Assembly (NCBI GenBank): GCA_963920575.1
Contig: OY986964.1
Span: 13,753,460-13,817,459 of the forward strand
Direction of reading: 5' to 3'
Origin: Narthecium ossifragum
Lineage: Eukaryota > Streptophyta > Magnoliopsida > Dioscoreales > Nartheciaceae
Length of the DNA stretch: 64,000 nucleotides
The notes under the pieces were generated by a model. The model had not been told where the DNA came from. It saw only the letters and a program-made list of their open reading frames with translations, and did no database searches. Numbering within the stretch: position 1 is the first letter of the stretch; each line of letters begins with the position of its first letter. Both the position numbers and the translations under genes were made by a program. Below are positions 12,076 through 23,865 of this stretch, piece after piece.

Positions 12076-12395
12076 CGGACGGAGATGATAGCCGGAGACA
12101 AGGAAGAGAGGGGCCGATCGAAAAAGAGGGGAGGCGAGGAACAGAGGAGGTAGGGCCCGGAGAAGAGGGGAGCCGGTCGTTGCTTGGCGACGAAGATGAT
12201 AGTCGTCGGTGGTCGTTGCTTGCCGATGGAGACGCCGGACGGAGATGATAGCCGGAGACGAGGAAGAGAGGGGCCGGTCGAAGAAGAGGGGAGCCGAGGA
12301 ACGTGGGAGGTCGGGCTCGGAGAAGAGGGGAGCCGGTCGTTGCTTGGCGACGAAGATGATAGCCGTCGGTGGTCGTTGCTTGCTGATGGAGACGC
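12076..12395. repeat. Two-copy 160-bp tandem duplication, GA-rich
   Basis: The unit starting CGGACGGAGATGATAGCCGG occurs at 12076 and again at 12236. The second copy differs at roughly a dozen sites. The sequence is purine-rich, with GAGGGG and GAAGAGG motifs and AAGATGATAG. It lies between the PMD start and the KU80 promoter. The short plus-strand frames here follow the repeat and are not convincing genes. Confidence 0.85.
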
Positions 12396-12840
12396 TGGCT
12401 GTCGGGGACGAGTGAGTCGCCGATGGAAACGGTAGCCGTCGGGAAAAGGAAGAGGGGAGGAGGAAGCGATCGGGGGAGTTAGGGAGGTAAAGGGGTAAGT
12501 TGAGGCCGGGGTAGTTTGGGTAATACCGTGTGGGGTAGGACGGTTTGGGTAAGTGGGGGTAGTTTAGATAGTTCAGTGATTTTTAATGTAGTGTATTGAG
12601 TTAGAAGGTGTGTTTTTAAATCTGGTGTGTGGTGTGGTGAGTAATGTGGTGTGATGAGCTCATTTTATTGTGCGGATAGCCGGACCCAATATTATATTAT
12701 GCCACAAATCCATAGCTGCGCGGCCTCGGTTGGCGTCACCCTCCAAATATACATCCAATTCGGGGCGATGTCCTCGCGGGAGGGCTGTGTCGATTCAAAG
12801 AGCTTCAACTCCAAGTGAAGTCCATCATTTTAAAGATCCG
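12396..12840. other. Intergenic spacer, GT-rich
   Basis: The stretch to about 12660 is rich in GTGGGG, GTGTG and GGTAGTTT motifs with no open frame of note. It then changes to more mixed sequence leading into the KU80 promoter. Confidence 0.4.
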
Positions 12841-12884
12841 GAGCGTGATCCTATCAAAGCCCACGGCCGGGCGGTGGATCGACG

Positions 12885-12890
12885 TGGGCC
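12885..12890 (+). promoter_or_regulatory. Site II-like TGGGCC element upstream of KU80
   Basis: TGGGCC occurs 160 bp ahead of the KU80 start, with an AAGCCCA at about 12857 nearby. Such elements are common in promoters of plant housekeeping and cell-cycle genes. The assignment rests on motif and position only. Confidence 0.4.
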
Positions 12891-12950
12891 GTGGCGGCTA
12901 GCTGCGTAAATATTTCCCCGTTCCGCTTTCCCCTCTGCCGCCTGGCGTGG

Positions 12951-12958
12951 GCGGGAAA
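12951..12958 (-). promoter_or_regulatory. E2F-type site TTTCCCGC in the KU80 promoter
   Basis: GCGGGAAA on plus reads TTTCCCGC on minus, a perfect match to the plant E2F consensus TTTSSCGC. It ends 86 bp before the KU80 start codon. This would link KU80 transcription to S phase or the DNA-damage response, an inference from the motif. Confidence 0.55.
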
Positions 12959-13044
12959 ACTGCGACCGAGAGACCACCTCCTCACTCTTCTTAGTTCTCA
13001 CCACATCATTCATTTCCCAGACACCAACCCTACTGCTCCAGAAG

Positions 13045-16000
13045 ATGGTTCGCAACAAGGTAAACCCTCGAAAACCTCTCTTCCCTCCCTCCTCTCCCGC
13101 TCAACAAGATTCTGTCTTTTTCGATTCAATGTTCTTGGCAATCTGACGAACTATGTAATCTTTATTAGATGCTTTTGAAATTTCTCTTTAGCGGCAAAGA
13201 TCCTTTCTTTCTTATGCGGTGCTTGGTTTGATTTTTTGGTATAGGAAGCGCTCGTTCTGTTGGTTGATGTAGGCCCGTCGATGCATAGCATTCTTCCTGA
13301 GGTCGAGAAAATTTCCTCCACGGTCGTGCAAAAGAAGGCAAGCTTGAGTTGTTTCATCGTTGGGCATCTCGTTTGTATTGGACCGCACTGATTGTGGTTT
13401 GGATCCTCTTGAAATTAGGATCTCTTATTGTGTTCTTTTAATTCCCTCACGCAGCTGATTTTTAGTAAGAGCGATGAAGTTGGGATTGTCCTGTTCGGCA
13501 CTGAAGGTACTTTTGTCCCGCATATGGATTTTTAATACCCTCATCTCGTTAGTACTCTCTCTATGTAGCCTATTCCTATACATGCAGATATGCACGAGCG
13601 ATGCCCTTAAGCATGTGCTTTCTTACAATTTGAGAACTGCTTTATTGATCTTTCTATCTACTTTGATCAAAGTAAGCAAATCTTTGTTTTCAGTGGAAAT
13701 CTGTCTCTGATGAGTATGAAAGGATTATAGTTTGTTGATAAGTATTGTGAAATCCTTTTCTGAAGAGGGATTTAGCCGCTTCAATGGGATCTTTCATTCT
13801 GGTCGGAGGAGAAATTACCAAACGTCTAGCATTCCCTCACGCTTGGCGCCGATGAATTTTTTCTTTGAAAAAAGGAGAAGACTATGCCTTCGCCATATCG
13901 AATATGAATAATAAGCAATAATAGCATGGCACTTTGAGCTCGATATGAACAAACCATTATTGTTTTTTCATAACATGAGATTCTGTGTTCAGATAATAGA
14001 CATGATGCATACTCAAAAGCTTAGTCATTTAATCTTTTTGAACATTTGTAATGACAGATGAGAAAATCTCGTGCAAAATTTTGCTTATACTTGTCTATCT
14101 TCTCTTAATTCTGATACTTACAGAAACAGCTTCTCATGCGTACTTTAGTATGTCAGTTGCTATATGTAAGAAAGATTGCTGGTTTACAGACATATAGAAT
14201 CCTAATGTGCTTCAGTACATGGATGGGTGTTAAAGCTGAATTAATCTTTGTTTTTGTATTTCATGTATTGAAGTAATGGCCTGATATGGTATCACTGGAT
14301 ATCTCAGATACGGATAACGAGCTGGAAAAAGAAGTGGGAGGATATGAGCATGTTGTTGTTCTACAAAATATCAAAGTTGTAGATACCAATGCAGTGGAGG
14401 TTCTAAGGACTCTACCAAGAGGGAATTTTCCAGGCGACTGTATCTGAAGTTACCTTATTAGCAATATTTTTGCCGGCCCTTTCTCTTGTTTGATCTGTCC
14501 AATTTTTGTGCTCAACCTATGTAGATAGAAGCCACCATGTCAAAAATATTTTCCTTGGCTTTCTTTCCTTGCCTTCATCTGCTTATCTGGTTTAGGTTTA
14601 CCGACAATCTACTTGTAAGGCCCACCCTTTATAACGGAGTTATGCCTAACTCGTTCTACGTTGTGCCTTGAAGCGTGTGTTATGTTCAGGTTATAAACAG
14701 CCTATTCATTTTGAGAGTTTTATTCAGGCCACCAGATCGTAGGAGATGCAATCTTATAATAGCACAGAGTCTACTTGAGGACCTTTTTTGCTTCCTTAAT
14801 TTTTTTTTCATTATGGTGGTTCTAAGCTTTCCACTACGAAGAGTTTCATTTAGAGGCATGTCTTTTTGCGAAATTTCTCTTGCTCTGTAGATTTTAACTT
14901 TTAGGGGTTCTCAAGGATGACATTGTGTTGTATTTTACACGGCGAGTAGTTTGATCATTTGTCTATGTAAGGACAAGAATGATAAGCTCGAGCCTTAGCA
15001 ATGCTTTGGTTTTATCCTTGACTTATTCTTAGTTATGGATGCAATTGTTGTTGGAATGGATTTGCTAATAAAGAAATATGGGCCAACAAATAAGGGAAAG
15101 CAACGCCTTTGTCTTATAACAGATGCAAAACATCTAGTTAAAGACCCATATGAAGGCACAAAGGAAGATCAGGTTGACACCATCTCTGCTCAGATGAAAG
15201 CTCATGGCATGAAGCTGGATTGTGCAATTATAAGAGGAAAACAGCCAAGAGATACAGATCAGAAGGTAATGGAAGAAAATGATCGTCTTTTAAATCAATT
15301 CTCAAAGAAAACAATAGCCAAAACAGTATACGTTGAAAGCCCGACATCATTACTTGGTGCTCTTAGAACACGAAATATCTCTCCAGTGACAGTGTTCAGG
15401 GGTGATTTGGAATTAAGCTCAACAATGAAGATCAAGGTGAGATTAGAGTTTTATTCTGGTTGCACTAGCACTTTAGCTTTAATGCAGTGTTTGACCCATA
15501 CTTCTGTTGCTGTTGGATGTACTATTTTACTCTTTTCAATCAGATACATCAAACATTTTCTTCTGAAGATTGGCAAACATCTACGGCTTCATTTTTCAAT
15601 TTTAGTACACATGCTTGAAATTTCTGTCTATTAAGGGTTATACTATCTGGTATTTAACTTGTTATACTCATCACTTGGACTGGTATTTTTGACTATTAAA
15701 ATGCATTAACTTGATAATGTATTTTACCAGTCTTAGAATCAGAATGCTATGCCTTGACATTTATTGCATACATGCTTTCTTGTTACCTTCAGACTCTGCA
15801 TTCTTGCTGTAAACTCGCGATTTTGGTTTGCTTTCAATAATTAGAATAGAAGGCAAGATGCTATTTTTTTCCTATTCTTATAAACTGGAAGGTAATTGCT
15901 CTTCCTTGTGACTGATGTCTTTGAACCTGAGCATATGTGCGCCTAATGCCTTTTCCTGTTTTTAACCAATAAGCGAACCACATTTTACGTGAAACACCAA

Positions 16001-19000
16001 ATCCAGAGTAAAAGCTGCTTTTCTTTATTGCTTGTCAACAAAGAACTCCACGAACCTTTATCCCTTAATACACGAAAATGTGAAGTCTTCAGCTTGCTCA
16101 CAGTGGGAAGTGGATTGTTATTTATTCTGTATGCTTTTGCCAAAAGTTTTTAAATAGTTAAAGCAAATAAAGCCAAGGAATATGTGCTGCATTTCTCTTT
16201 ACTCGATTAATTTGTTGAAAAGAACTAAATTCAACAGGTAATGTATGTTGGTGGTTTACGAGAAAAAACCATCAAGACGAGATACATATTGTTAATGAAA
16301 CTCTTAAAATGCAAAGAACAAGAAATGAACATGGTTTTTGTGCAATGCTATACAGAAAACCTATAAGTTATTTGTACTTATTCCCTATAGTATTCCTACC
16401 TCTCAATCTTAGATAGCTGAACTAGGCTTGTGAAATGTATTTGACCATAAACATTCCAATCTCATCATTGTTCTATGTCTCTCAACTCCTTCTGATTGCA
16501 GTCTGTCCACTGAATTAGGTTTGGGTGTATAAGAAAACATCTGAGGAGAAGTTTCCAACTTTAAAAAAGTTTTCTGATAAAGCTCCTCCGACGGATAAAT
16601 TTGCTACTCATGAAGTGCAAGTAGATTTTCAATATAAAAGCATGGAAGACCCTGACAAAGTTGTTCCTCCAGAGCAAAGGATCAAGGGCTACCGTTATGG
16701 ACCACAAGTAGTTCCTATATCCTCTGCAGAATGGGAAGCAGTGAAGTTCAAGCCTGAAAAGAGTGTGAAGCTCCTGGGGTTTACAGATGCTTCCAACATA
16801 ATGAGGTATATGCCTGCTTTAGTTGTGTCTGAGATAGTTAAATATGTAATGTCAGGACTATGATGTTCTGTCTTTGGCTAAAGTTATTCGTTCAAACGGT
16901 AGAGACTCTCCCATTTGTTTTCGTTCTAGAGTTGTTACAAGTTGTAGTTGAACAAATTAATCGCCATGCTTCCATGTCTTTCCATATCTATATTACTGTT
17001 TTTGTCTTCCTTTTATCTTCAATTTACTCTCTAATATTATCCTTTTCTCTCTTGTATTGCTTGAATAAGTTAATTGCATCTGCTCACGCCAATTATCTAC
17101 ACCTTCTCGTTAGGGATTATATCAGATTTTACACTTGATGGTAGTCTAATATATAAGGAGAAACCTGTACAAGTTTTTACCTGCTTGTTATAAGTTCTTC
17201 TTATATCTATTGTGACTCACTTTATGCATGATGTTTAGGACTTCATCAGCAAGATTTGTTTGCTCATTTCGTTTTTTATGAAGGCACTATTATATGAAGG
17301 ATGCATATATCTTTATTCCTGAACCGGGTAACACGAAAGCAATTATCGCAGTGTCTGCGATAGCAAGAGCAATGAAGGAAATGAACAAGGTTGCTATATT
17401 ACGTTGCGTATGGAGACAAAATCAAGCAAATGTCGTGGTTGGTGCATTGACACCCAACATAATGTCCACAGATAACACAGTGAGTTCTTGCTCGTTTTGT
17501 TCTGGATGTTCTTTTTGGGATGGATGAGAGTTGATGTCATGTAGCCATCCTTTTAAAGAGCCATTATTTGTTTTGAACAGCCAGATTCCTTTTACTTTAA
17601 CGCACTTCCTTTTGCTGAGGATGTTCGAGAGTTTCAGTTCCCATCCTTCAGCAGCTTGCCTTTGTTATGGCAACCAAATGATCAACAACAAGAGGCAACA
17701 GATAACCTTGTCAAGATGCTAGATCTTGCACCATCTGGGGGAGAGGAGGTTCTGAAACCTGAACTCACTCCAAACCTCGTCCTAGAGGTATGGACCTCCA
17801 TAGCTGTTGATATTCCAATAGATTGTAAAATTGCATTCTTTAGTTTCCTATTGCTTCATACTCTTAGTATTTCATGTTTAATGATATCTGTATGTCTGTA
17901 GTATCAGTAAAGAATTAACATTCTTATTTCCCATATTTTAGGATTATGATTCAATAGTATGCCAGTGCAGGTTTTGCATACCTGTATTTTGCAACATAGA
18001 TTTATTATGTTGTAACTAATGAATTTTTCTAATGAAACCTTTTTTTGTCAATGTCCAGGAAATGGTTTGAGGACCTACAGATTGTTTTAGGATAAGACAA
18101 ATAAAAGAAAGGCTTGAAAAAAAAAACTAATTCTATAAGACAATAAATATTTGTAAAAAAATAGCATTTGAAAGTCCCAGCAGCATGGCAATGTGGAAGT
18201 TAGTCGCTAGTTCAGATAGGCATCCCCCAACCAATGTTCATAGAGTAGGAGCTCGTTCATCAACCTGGGAGTGGAAAGACCCAAAAAGTTAAGAAACTGT
18301 ACAAGAGCGAGCCAAAAACCTGACCTCTGTACTTTATAAACAGGCTTGCGAACCTAAGTAGTGCCTTTTAAGAAATTGAAGATAAAGTAGTCTATCAATG
18401 GTGCGAAGCAGCTTTTCCGCGGGGAGCGAAAGGTTATACCTTTGTCAAGTAGGCGACCCTAGAGGTCCTTAGTAGCGTTGACAAAGAAGAACAGCCAGAA
18501 CAAAGAGAGATAATGTGATTTTCATAACGTTTTCTGTGTACATTATGTTTATTGTATCAAGTTGTGTATCCCTTTTATCTCAAAGTCAGACATTCTTCCA
18601 TGTGGTAATTAGAGTGTCACGGTAGCATTCAAGTATTGTATTCGAGCTCTCTTTTTATGATCCATATAGCATACCAATCATAATTTGCAATACCTTCTGG
18701 ACGCTTGCGCTCTAAACCTTCCTTTCAGCACTTTGATGATGTGAGATGTTATCACTAATCTGTTATGCTCTTTGCCAATTATCTGTTGACAGGCTTCGAT
18801 TAAGCTCATGCACCTATTATCGCAGACAATATCTATCCATAATCACAAGGCTGTAATGTTAGCAGTGCATATTCTTAAGCAGTTGTTAAAGGTTTGATCG
18901 CGGTACATTTGACCAAACAAGTCATTCTGCAGTGTGTGGGAATGATCATACTTGTCCAGATTATACTTATAGTTTTGTGCTTGTGGTATGATTTGGCCTG

Positions 19001-21199
19001 AAGAAAGTAGATTCTAATTTTCACCTCCTACCGGTTTCAGCCTATTGCAATTTTTTTCTTTCTTAATTTAGTTAATGTTAGTGATGTTCCATATAAGCTT
19101 GAGCTAAACTTGATATTGCCATTTTCTTTCTCTTTGTTACCAGCGATTCTATCGCTTTCTTCACGTAAAGTCAAAGCAGCCAGATGCTGATGTTCCTCTT
19201 GTCGACAAAAGTCTTAGGGTGATAACTGAACCTGATCCTGAACTTTTTTCCCTGAACAAGCCTGTCATTGACAACTTTCAAAAGCAGTTTGAACTGAAAG
19301 AGAACCCAAAGGTTTTACAATATTCAATAAATTTTGAACCAAAAGTGGTTTAATATAACAAAATTTTTGTGGAGAGTTAATTACATATAGTTAGTCACTT
19401 AGTTGTGTATGCTTCACAGAGAAAGAAATCTTCAAAGCGAGCATGGAAGGAAAAACCATCAGGATCAAATGAAGAAGTCGATGCCAATGGTGATATGTCT
19501 GATATTCAGAGCAATAAAGTGACTCACTCATCAGGATTAAAGGTTGAGAAAATTGGGGATCTGAATCCTGTGCAAGATTTTGAAGCCATGATGATCCGCA
19601 GGGACAGTACAAAGTGGGTGACCACAGGTATTAAACAGATGCAAAATTATATTTCTGACTTGTTGGAGAATTCATATGAAGGAGATACATATCCCAAGGC
19701 AATGGAATGTTTGGTTGCGCTTCGCAAAGGTTGCATCCTCGAACAGGTAACCATTGCCATTTAGCTTTATTTTGAATTACTGGCAGCAGAAGCAAGGGTT
19801 TTCCTATGGCATTGTTGCAACTGTGGTATGAAAATAACTAGGATACACATGATTTAATGTTCCATCCATGCAAAGGTATTCTCAACTAGTTATTGTAAAT
19901 CTCTAGGAAGATCCTATGTTCACCCATCTAGGTGATTGTAAGGTGTTCGCTAATGGTTTCATTCAATGTGCCCGCATTACCGATATGTTTTTACCTTGTT
20001 ATAAATGCTCTTCTTTTGGAAAGATTATATTACATCAGTTTCGGTAACTACTAAATGTTTTTGCTAGTCATGTGTTCTTAAGATTGTAAATGTTACTGCA
20101 CCAAGTATGGATCGGAATATGCTCAATGTCAATGCGTTATATGATAAAATGTACAAAATTAATTTGATAAGCATCAACGCCTAGTCAGATCACGCGAGCC
20201 TAATCCACGTTATCTTTAGTATGAGAGTCCTAATTTAGTTGGTATTGCTAGTTGACTAATAAAAAGGGGTTGGGTTAGCTATGTTTAGTTGCTTTAATTA
20301 AGTTGTTTAGAAGGGAGTTTGAGTCCAACATCGACTGTGGCGTATGACTCTAGGATGGTCAGCTGATCCATTGGACCGCCAAGATGCGGTAGGGTTTCAT
20401 GTTTTGCCTTCAGAGTAGGGTGGTATATTTGAGAGTCGGAGTCTTGTAGTTTTGCTTATCATCATCAGAATAGAAAAAGAGAGGGGTTTTCCAGCCATTA
20501 ATTGGAGCAAGGGGTTCCTGTGCCAAAAATAGAGGGGGAGAACTTGTGCCACAGGAGCTCTCTGGGCCAAGATCTCGTCATAATTCTTTTATCTGGCATT
20601 AACTTCATATTTGGTAGTAGTCAGCAGTGAGCTACTGAGCTGTATAAAGATTTTGGAATATTGATTTCATGTATTGGGTAGTCGAAGGAGTTCTTAAGCT
20701 TTTTATGTATATTAGAAGAAAGAATGCTGTAAAAATGCAGATAAGCTTTTTATACAGAAATAATGCTGTAAAGATGCAGATAAGATACAATCACGAGATG
20801 TAGTTGTTCATCTACACTAGTTCTTCACATTTTTGATGGGCTAGTAGTGTATACAATTTAAGAATCATTTCCTGATCTTATGTCAAGGCAACTGATAGTG
20901 GCAATTTGTCTCCAGGAACCAACAGAGTTCAATCAGTTTCTGAATAACCTCTATGCAAAATGGAAGACCACTGATCTATGTGATTTTTTCAGACTTCTCC
21001 CATCTAACAATATCACTCTAATTAGCAAAGCAGAAGCACCGGATAGGTTTGTTCAGTAGTAACTTGCTTTACGCTCATTCCATTTGCACCCTATGACTTT
21101 TCACTTTCCCTTGGCAACTCCTCTACTTGCATATGCAGTGATGTAACTGAGGTGGCGGCAAAAAATTTCCCAACAAAAGCCGAGTTAGCTTCTCAGTAA
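13045..21199 (+). CDS. KU80: KU80 (XRCC5), DNA-end-binding subunit of the Ku heterodimer, 12 exons
   Basis: KU80 pairs with KU70 to bind DNA ends in non-homologous end joining and to protect telomeres in the nucleus. Exons are 13045-13059, 13245-13337, 13455-13506, 14308-14439, 15033-15436, 16519-16805, 17284-17479, 17581-17787, 19144-19311, 19420-19746, 20916-21046 and 21139-21199. They join in phase to 690 codons plus TAA, close to the roughly 680 of Arabidopsis KU80. Residues 1-230 form the vWA domain (start [17 protein letters not shown]). Residues 230-460 form the Ku core barrel ([38 protein letters not shown]). Residues 460-520 form the C-terminal arm, and 540-690 the helical C-terminal domain ([19 protein letters not shown]). 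As in other plants, there is no long animal-type DNA-PKcs-binding tail. Intron 2 uses a GC donor and the rest are GT-AG. It converges with the PPR gene, leaving 584 bp between stop codons. Confidence 0.95.
13338..13454 (+). other. KU80 intron 2, GC-AG type
   Basis: The exon ends CAAAAGAAG and the intron begins GCAAGC. It ends CTCACGCAG before CTGATTTTTAG. Homology requires the protein to read VVQKK then [11 protein letters not shown], which places the donor at GC. The flanking AAG|GCAAG matches the strong consensus seen in natural GC-AG introns. Confidence 0.85.
18060..18500. other. Unassigned block inside KU80 intron 8
   Basis: Intron 8 (17788-19143) contains a stretch with a different texture from the AT-rich intron around it. 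It includes an A-rich start near 18110-18165 and a GC-richer part with TTTTCCGCGGGGAGCGAAAGG near 18410. No open frame or clear repeat ends were found. It could be an old insertion, possibly organellar or retrotransposed, but I cannot assign it. Confidence 0.3.
20270..20640. mobile_element. Possible solo LTR or small LTR-type relic in KU80 intron 10
   Basis: The stretch has the GAGTCCAACATCGACTGTGG signature, similar to the GTCCCACATCGG motif common in short plant LTRs and TRIMs, with a GC content above the surrounding intron. It ends near AGGGGGAGAAC and CTCTCTGGGCC. Exact ends and a target duplication could not be set by eye. Confidence 0.35.
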
Positions 21200-21783
21200 G
21201 CCATGTAAAAGTTCTCTTTAATAACCAAGTGCTATACACTGGATCTTCAGTTTCTAAATTCCCAGTTGAATGTCGTGACTCTTTGATTCTGCCTAATCTC
21301 TAGATGGTAACTACTCACAGTCAAGTAGTCAACGTCGTTGGAGTTCATGAAAGTCGACAGCAAATTTAACATGTTACCTTGGTGGCAAGATTTAATCAGC
21401 TCTCTTCTTTGCTGCAATATCTGTCAAGACGCCCAAGACCACACAGTGCTAACAATTTTTGCTCAGTACTATCATGTTGGCACTCTTGTCTCACTAACAC
21501 GACGAGCTTCTACTACTTAGAAACATGTGCAAAACTTAATTATTATGATGTACTTAAATGAATAGCCTCTCTTCTGTCTTTCATGATAGTAAACTTTGTA
21601 TTTCTCCTCTTTTTCCAGTAGGCGTTATTGGTTTGCTGCTAGTTCTTGGATTTTTTACTTTCATGGATGATTAGCAGAAACAAGAAGAAATCAGGTCAGG
21701 TTCTAACTCTTTACTGTCTCAGATGAGCTCATGGCCAACCATACGTATCAGCAGGGGTATCGTTTCACAACAAAGGGGATATA
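21200..21783. other. Convergent intergenic region between KU80 and the PPR gene
   Basis: This holds the 3' UTRs of both genes. It is AT-rich, with no frame longer than about 60 codons and no clear repeat. No canonical AATAAA poly(A) signal was picked out for either gene. Confidence 0.5.
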
Positions 21784-23442
21784 CTACGTAGGTTGCACCC
21801 AGCTACATCCTGGAACCTTCGTTAATCCCTTCGCTACTATCACCTTTCTTAGTCTCTTAGCCTTCTCCCACTCTCCGGCCTCCGCATAGATGTTAGCAAG
21901 TAGGACATAGTACCCACTTGCTTCAGGCTCCAGCTCGAAGCAAGTTCTTGCAGCAATCTCGCCCAGCTCTACCTCGCCGTGCAACCTGCAAGCAAGAAGC
22001 AATGCACCCCAAACGCCGACATGGGGCCTCATGGGCATCTTCTTTATTGTCTGATAGGCTTCTTCCAGCCTTCCGCTCCGGCCGAGGAGATCGACCATAA
22101 TAGCGTAGTGATCAGCTAGTGGCTTGATGCCATGCTTACTCCACATCAAAGCGAAGCACCGGCGAGCTTCTTCTACTACTCCAGCATGGTTGTATGCTGT
22201 TAACAGCCCGATGAAAGTTATTGAATTCGGTTTGATCTTATCGTTCAACATCTTCTCAAACAACTGGATGGCGTCCGTAGACCTCCCGTTTATTCCACAA
22301 CCCAATATCATGGCACTATAAGAGACCAAGTCTCTCCTCCTCAACCCCGCGAACAGCTCGAATGCCCTGTCCATCCCTCCGCATTTCGAATACAAATCAA
22401 TCAAAGCAGTGCATAAGTGATCATCCAACTCGATTTCCATCGCACTCATGTATTCCTCGATCCACAATCCGAATCTCAAGTTTCCCAACTGCGAACATGC
22501 AGAGATAATGCTGGAAAATGTCATCCCGTCCGGCCTCACTCTCATATCCGGCTTCCGCATCCTGTTGAACAAGTGAATTGCCTCTCTGGGATGACCGTTC
22601 TTCGCGTAGCAACTAATCATTGCATTCCAAGAGAACACATCCCTCTCTTGCATCCTATCGAAGAGCTCACAAGCTGAACGAACATTGCCACTTTGCGAGT
22701 AGCCGGAGATCATCGTGATCCATGAAACATTGCTTCTTATGGGCATCTTCTCAAACAACTCTCTCGCCTTTCCCATGTCCCCACCGTTGATATACCCGCT
22801 CATAACTCCATTCCAAGAAGCCGAGTTCTTCTCCGGCATACGTTCAAAGAGGATGATGGCACGTTCCATGTCTTTGGCCTTCGCGTAGCCCGAAACCATT
22901 GAATTCCAGGAGACCACATCTCTCACGGGCATCGTATCGAAGACCCTCCGGGCGGCATTCAGATCTCCGGCACGCAAGTGGGAGGAGAGGATTGAGTTCC
23001 AAGCGACGACATTTCTAAGGGGCATCTCTTCAAACATCTTTTGGGCGGAGGCTGGGCCGTGGAGGGTGGAGTAGAGATGGAGGAGGGCGGCGTGGGGGTA
23101 AGGATGAGAGCGGTGGCCGTACTTGAGGACATGGGCGTGGAGAGCCGCGGCAATGGAGGGGGAGGGGGAGGAGGAGGAGAGATGGGAGCAAGCTTTGAGA
23201 GCAGCAGAGATGGCGAAGGGGTCGGGGTAGTGGCCGGAGGCGTGCATGAGGGAGTAGAGAGCGAGGGTGTGGCGGTGGCGGCCGAGATCGGTGGAGGAGC
23301 GGATGGCCAGGGTCCATGAGGGCGGCGAAAAAGAGGTGGCGTAGCCTGTGGGGTTGGAGGAGTGGCGGACAAGGAGACGGTTAAGACGGCTGGTAGGTAT
23401 TGGGCTCCTTGGTTTGAAAGGAATCATAAGAGGTGAGTGCAC
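21784..23442 (-). CDS. Pentatricopeptide repeat protein, PLS class with E-type tail, intronless
   Basis: The 552-residue frame runs from ATG at 23442 to TAG at 21784-21786. PPR proteins bind single-stranded organelle RNA one base per repeat, and E-type members are mostly editing factors. The first 60 residues are rich in Ser, Arg and Pro with few acids (MHSPLMIPFKPRSPIPTSR), consistent with a mitochondrial or plastid transit peptide. A run of about ten repeats follows, including five short S-like repeats of the form VVSWNSMVSGYAKAKDMERA (about residues 150-300). Longer L and P repeats come next (RPDGMTFSSIISACSQLGN, KPNSITFIGLLTAYNHAGV). The end is an E-type motif closing with KVPGCSWVQPT, without E+ or DYW domains. 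The 5' third is much more GC-rich than the 3' end. The specific RNA target cannot be inferred safely. Confidence 0.93.
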   Translation of the reverse strand: MHSPLMIPFKPRSPIPTSRLNRLLVRHSSNPTGYATSFSPPSWTLAIRSSTDLGRHRHTLALYSLMHASGHYPDPFAISAALKACSHLSSSSPSPSIAAALHAHVLKYGHRSHPYPHAALLHLYSTLHGPASAQKMFEEMPLRNVVAWNSILSSHLRAGDLNAARRVFDTMPVRDVVSWNSMVSGYAKAKDMERAIILFERMPEKNSASWNGVMSGYINGGDMGKARELFEKMPIRSNVSWITMISGYSQSGNVRSACELFDRMQERDVFSWNAMISCYAKNGHPREAIHLFNRMRKPDMRVRPDGMTFSSIISACSQLGNLRFGLWIEEYMSAMEIELDDHLCTALIDLYSKCGGMDRAFELFAGLRRRDLVSYSAMILGCGINGRSTDAIQLFEKMLNDKIKPNSITFIGLLTAYNHAGVVEEARRCFALMWSKHGIKPLADHYAIMVDLLGRSGRLEEAYQTIKKMPMRPHVGVWGALLLACRLHGEVELGEIAARTCFELEPEASGYYVLLANIYAEAGEWEKAKRLRKVIVAKGLTKVPGCSWVQPT

Positions 23443-23529
23443 TTGGTTAGCTTAAGTTTAAAAAACTACTCATCATCCTTTTACATTACTCAGACAGCTT
23501 CCTTTAGTTGCACTATGAACTGCTCTCAC

Positions 23530-23553
23530 AAAAAAAAAAAAAAAAAAAAAAAA
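23530..23553. repeat. Homopolymer A tract (24 A)
   Basis: An uninterrupted run of A is followed by CCCCC. It may be the tail of an old retroposed sequence, but no parent is visible on its left. Confidence 0.8.
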
Positions 23554-23865
23554 CCCCCAATGTCATAGACAATAATAATACTAAATCAATCATGTGAAAA
23601 AACAAAACTAGGATTTTTTTGCTTATATATATATCCAGGTTTTTCATATATTGTGAATAACTATTTACATTTATGAAATTTGTACACCAATATCTACATT
23701 TTCCATCTTTCGCAAATACATACTTCTTATTTTTCAGCCGATATTAGTTTGACCTGGAATGACTGCAATAGTCATATTTCATTAGAATGTCGGTAGTTTT
23801 TGGGTCAAACTACCCTCAGTTTACTAATTAAAGATATTTGTTTACAAAAAGATGTACACTTTGTG

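Noticed and set aside
15437..15634. Extension of the KU80 exon 5 frame after 15436
   Set aside because: Homology stops at KIK and resumes at VWVYKK in the next exon, and a GTGAGA donor lies exactly there.
23041..23319. Gly/Val-rich plus-strand frame and two Pro-rich minus frames
   Set aside because: They are other-frame shadows of the GC-rich 5' end of the PPR gene, whose own frame has clear repeat motifs.
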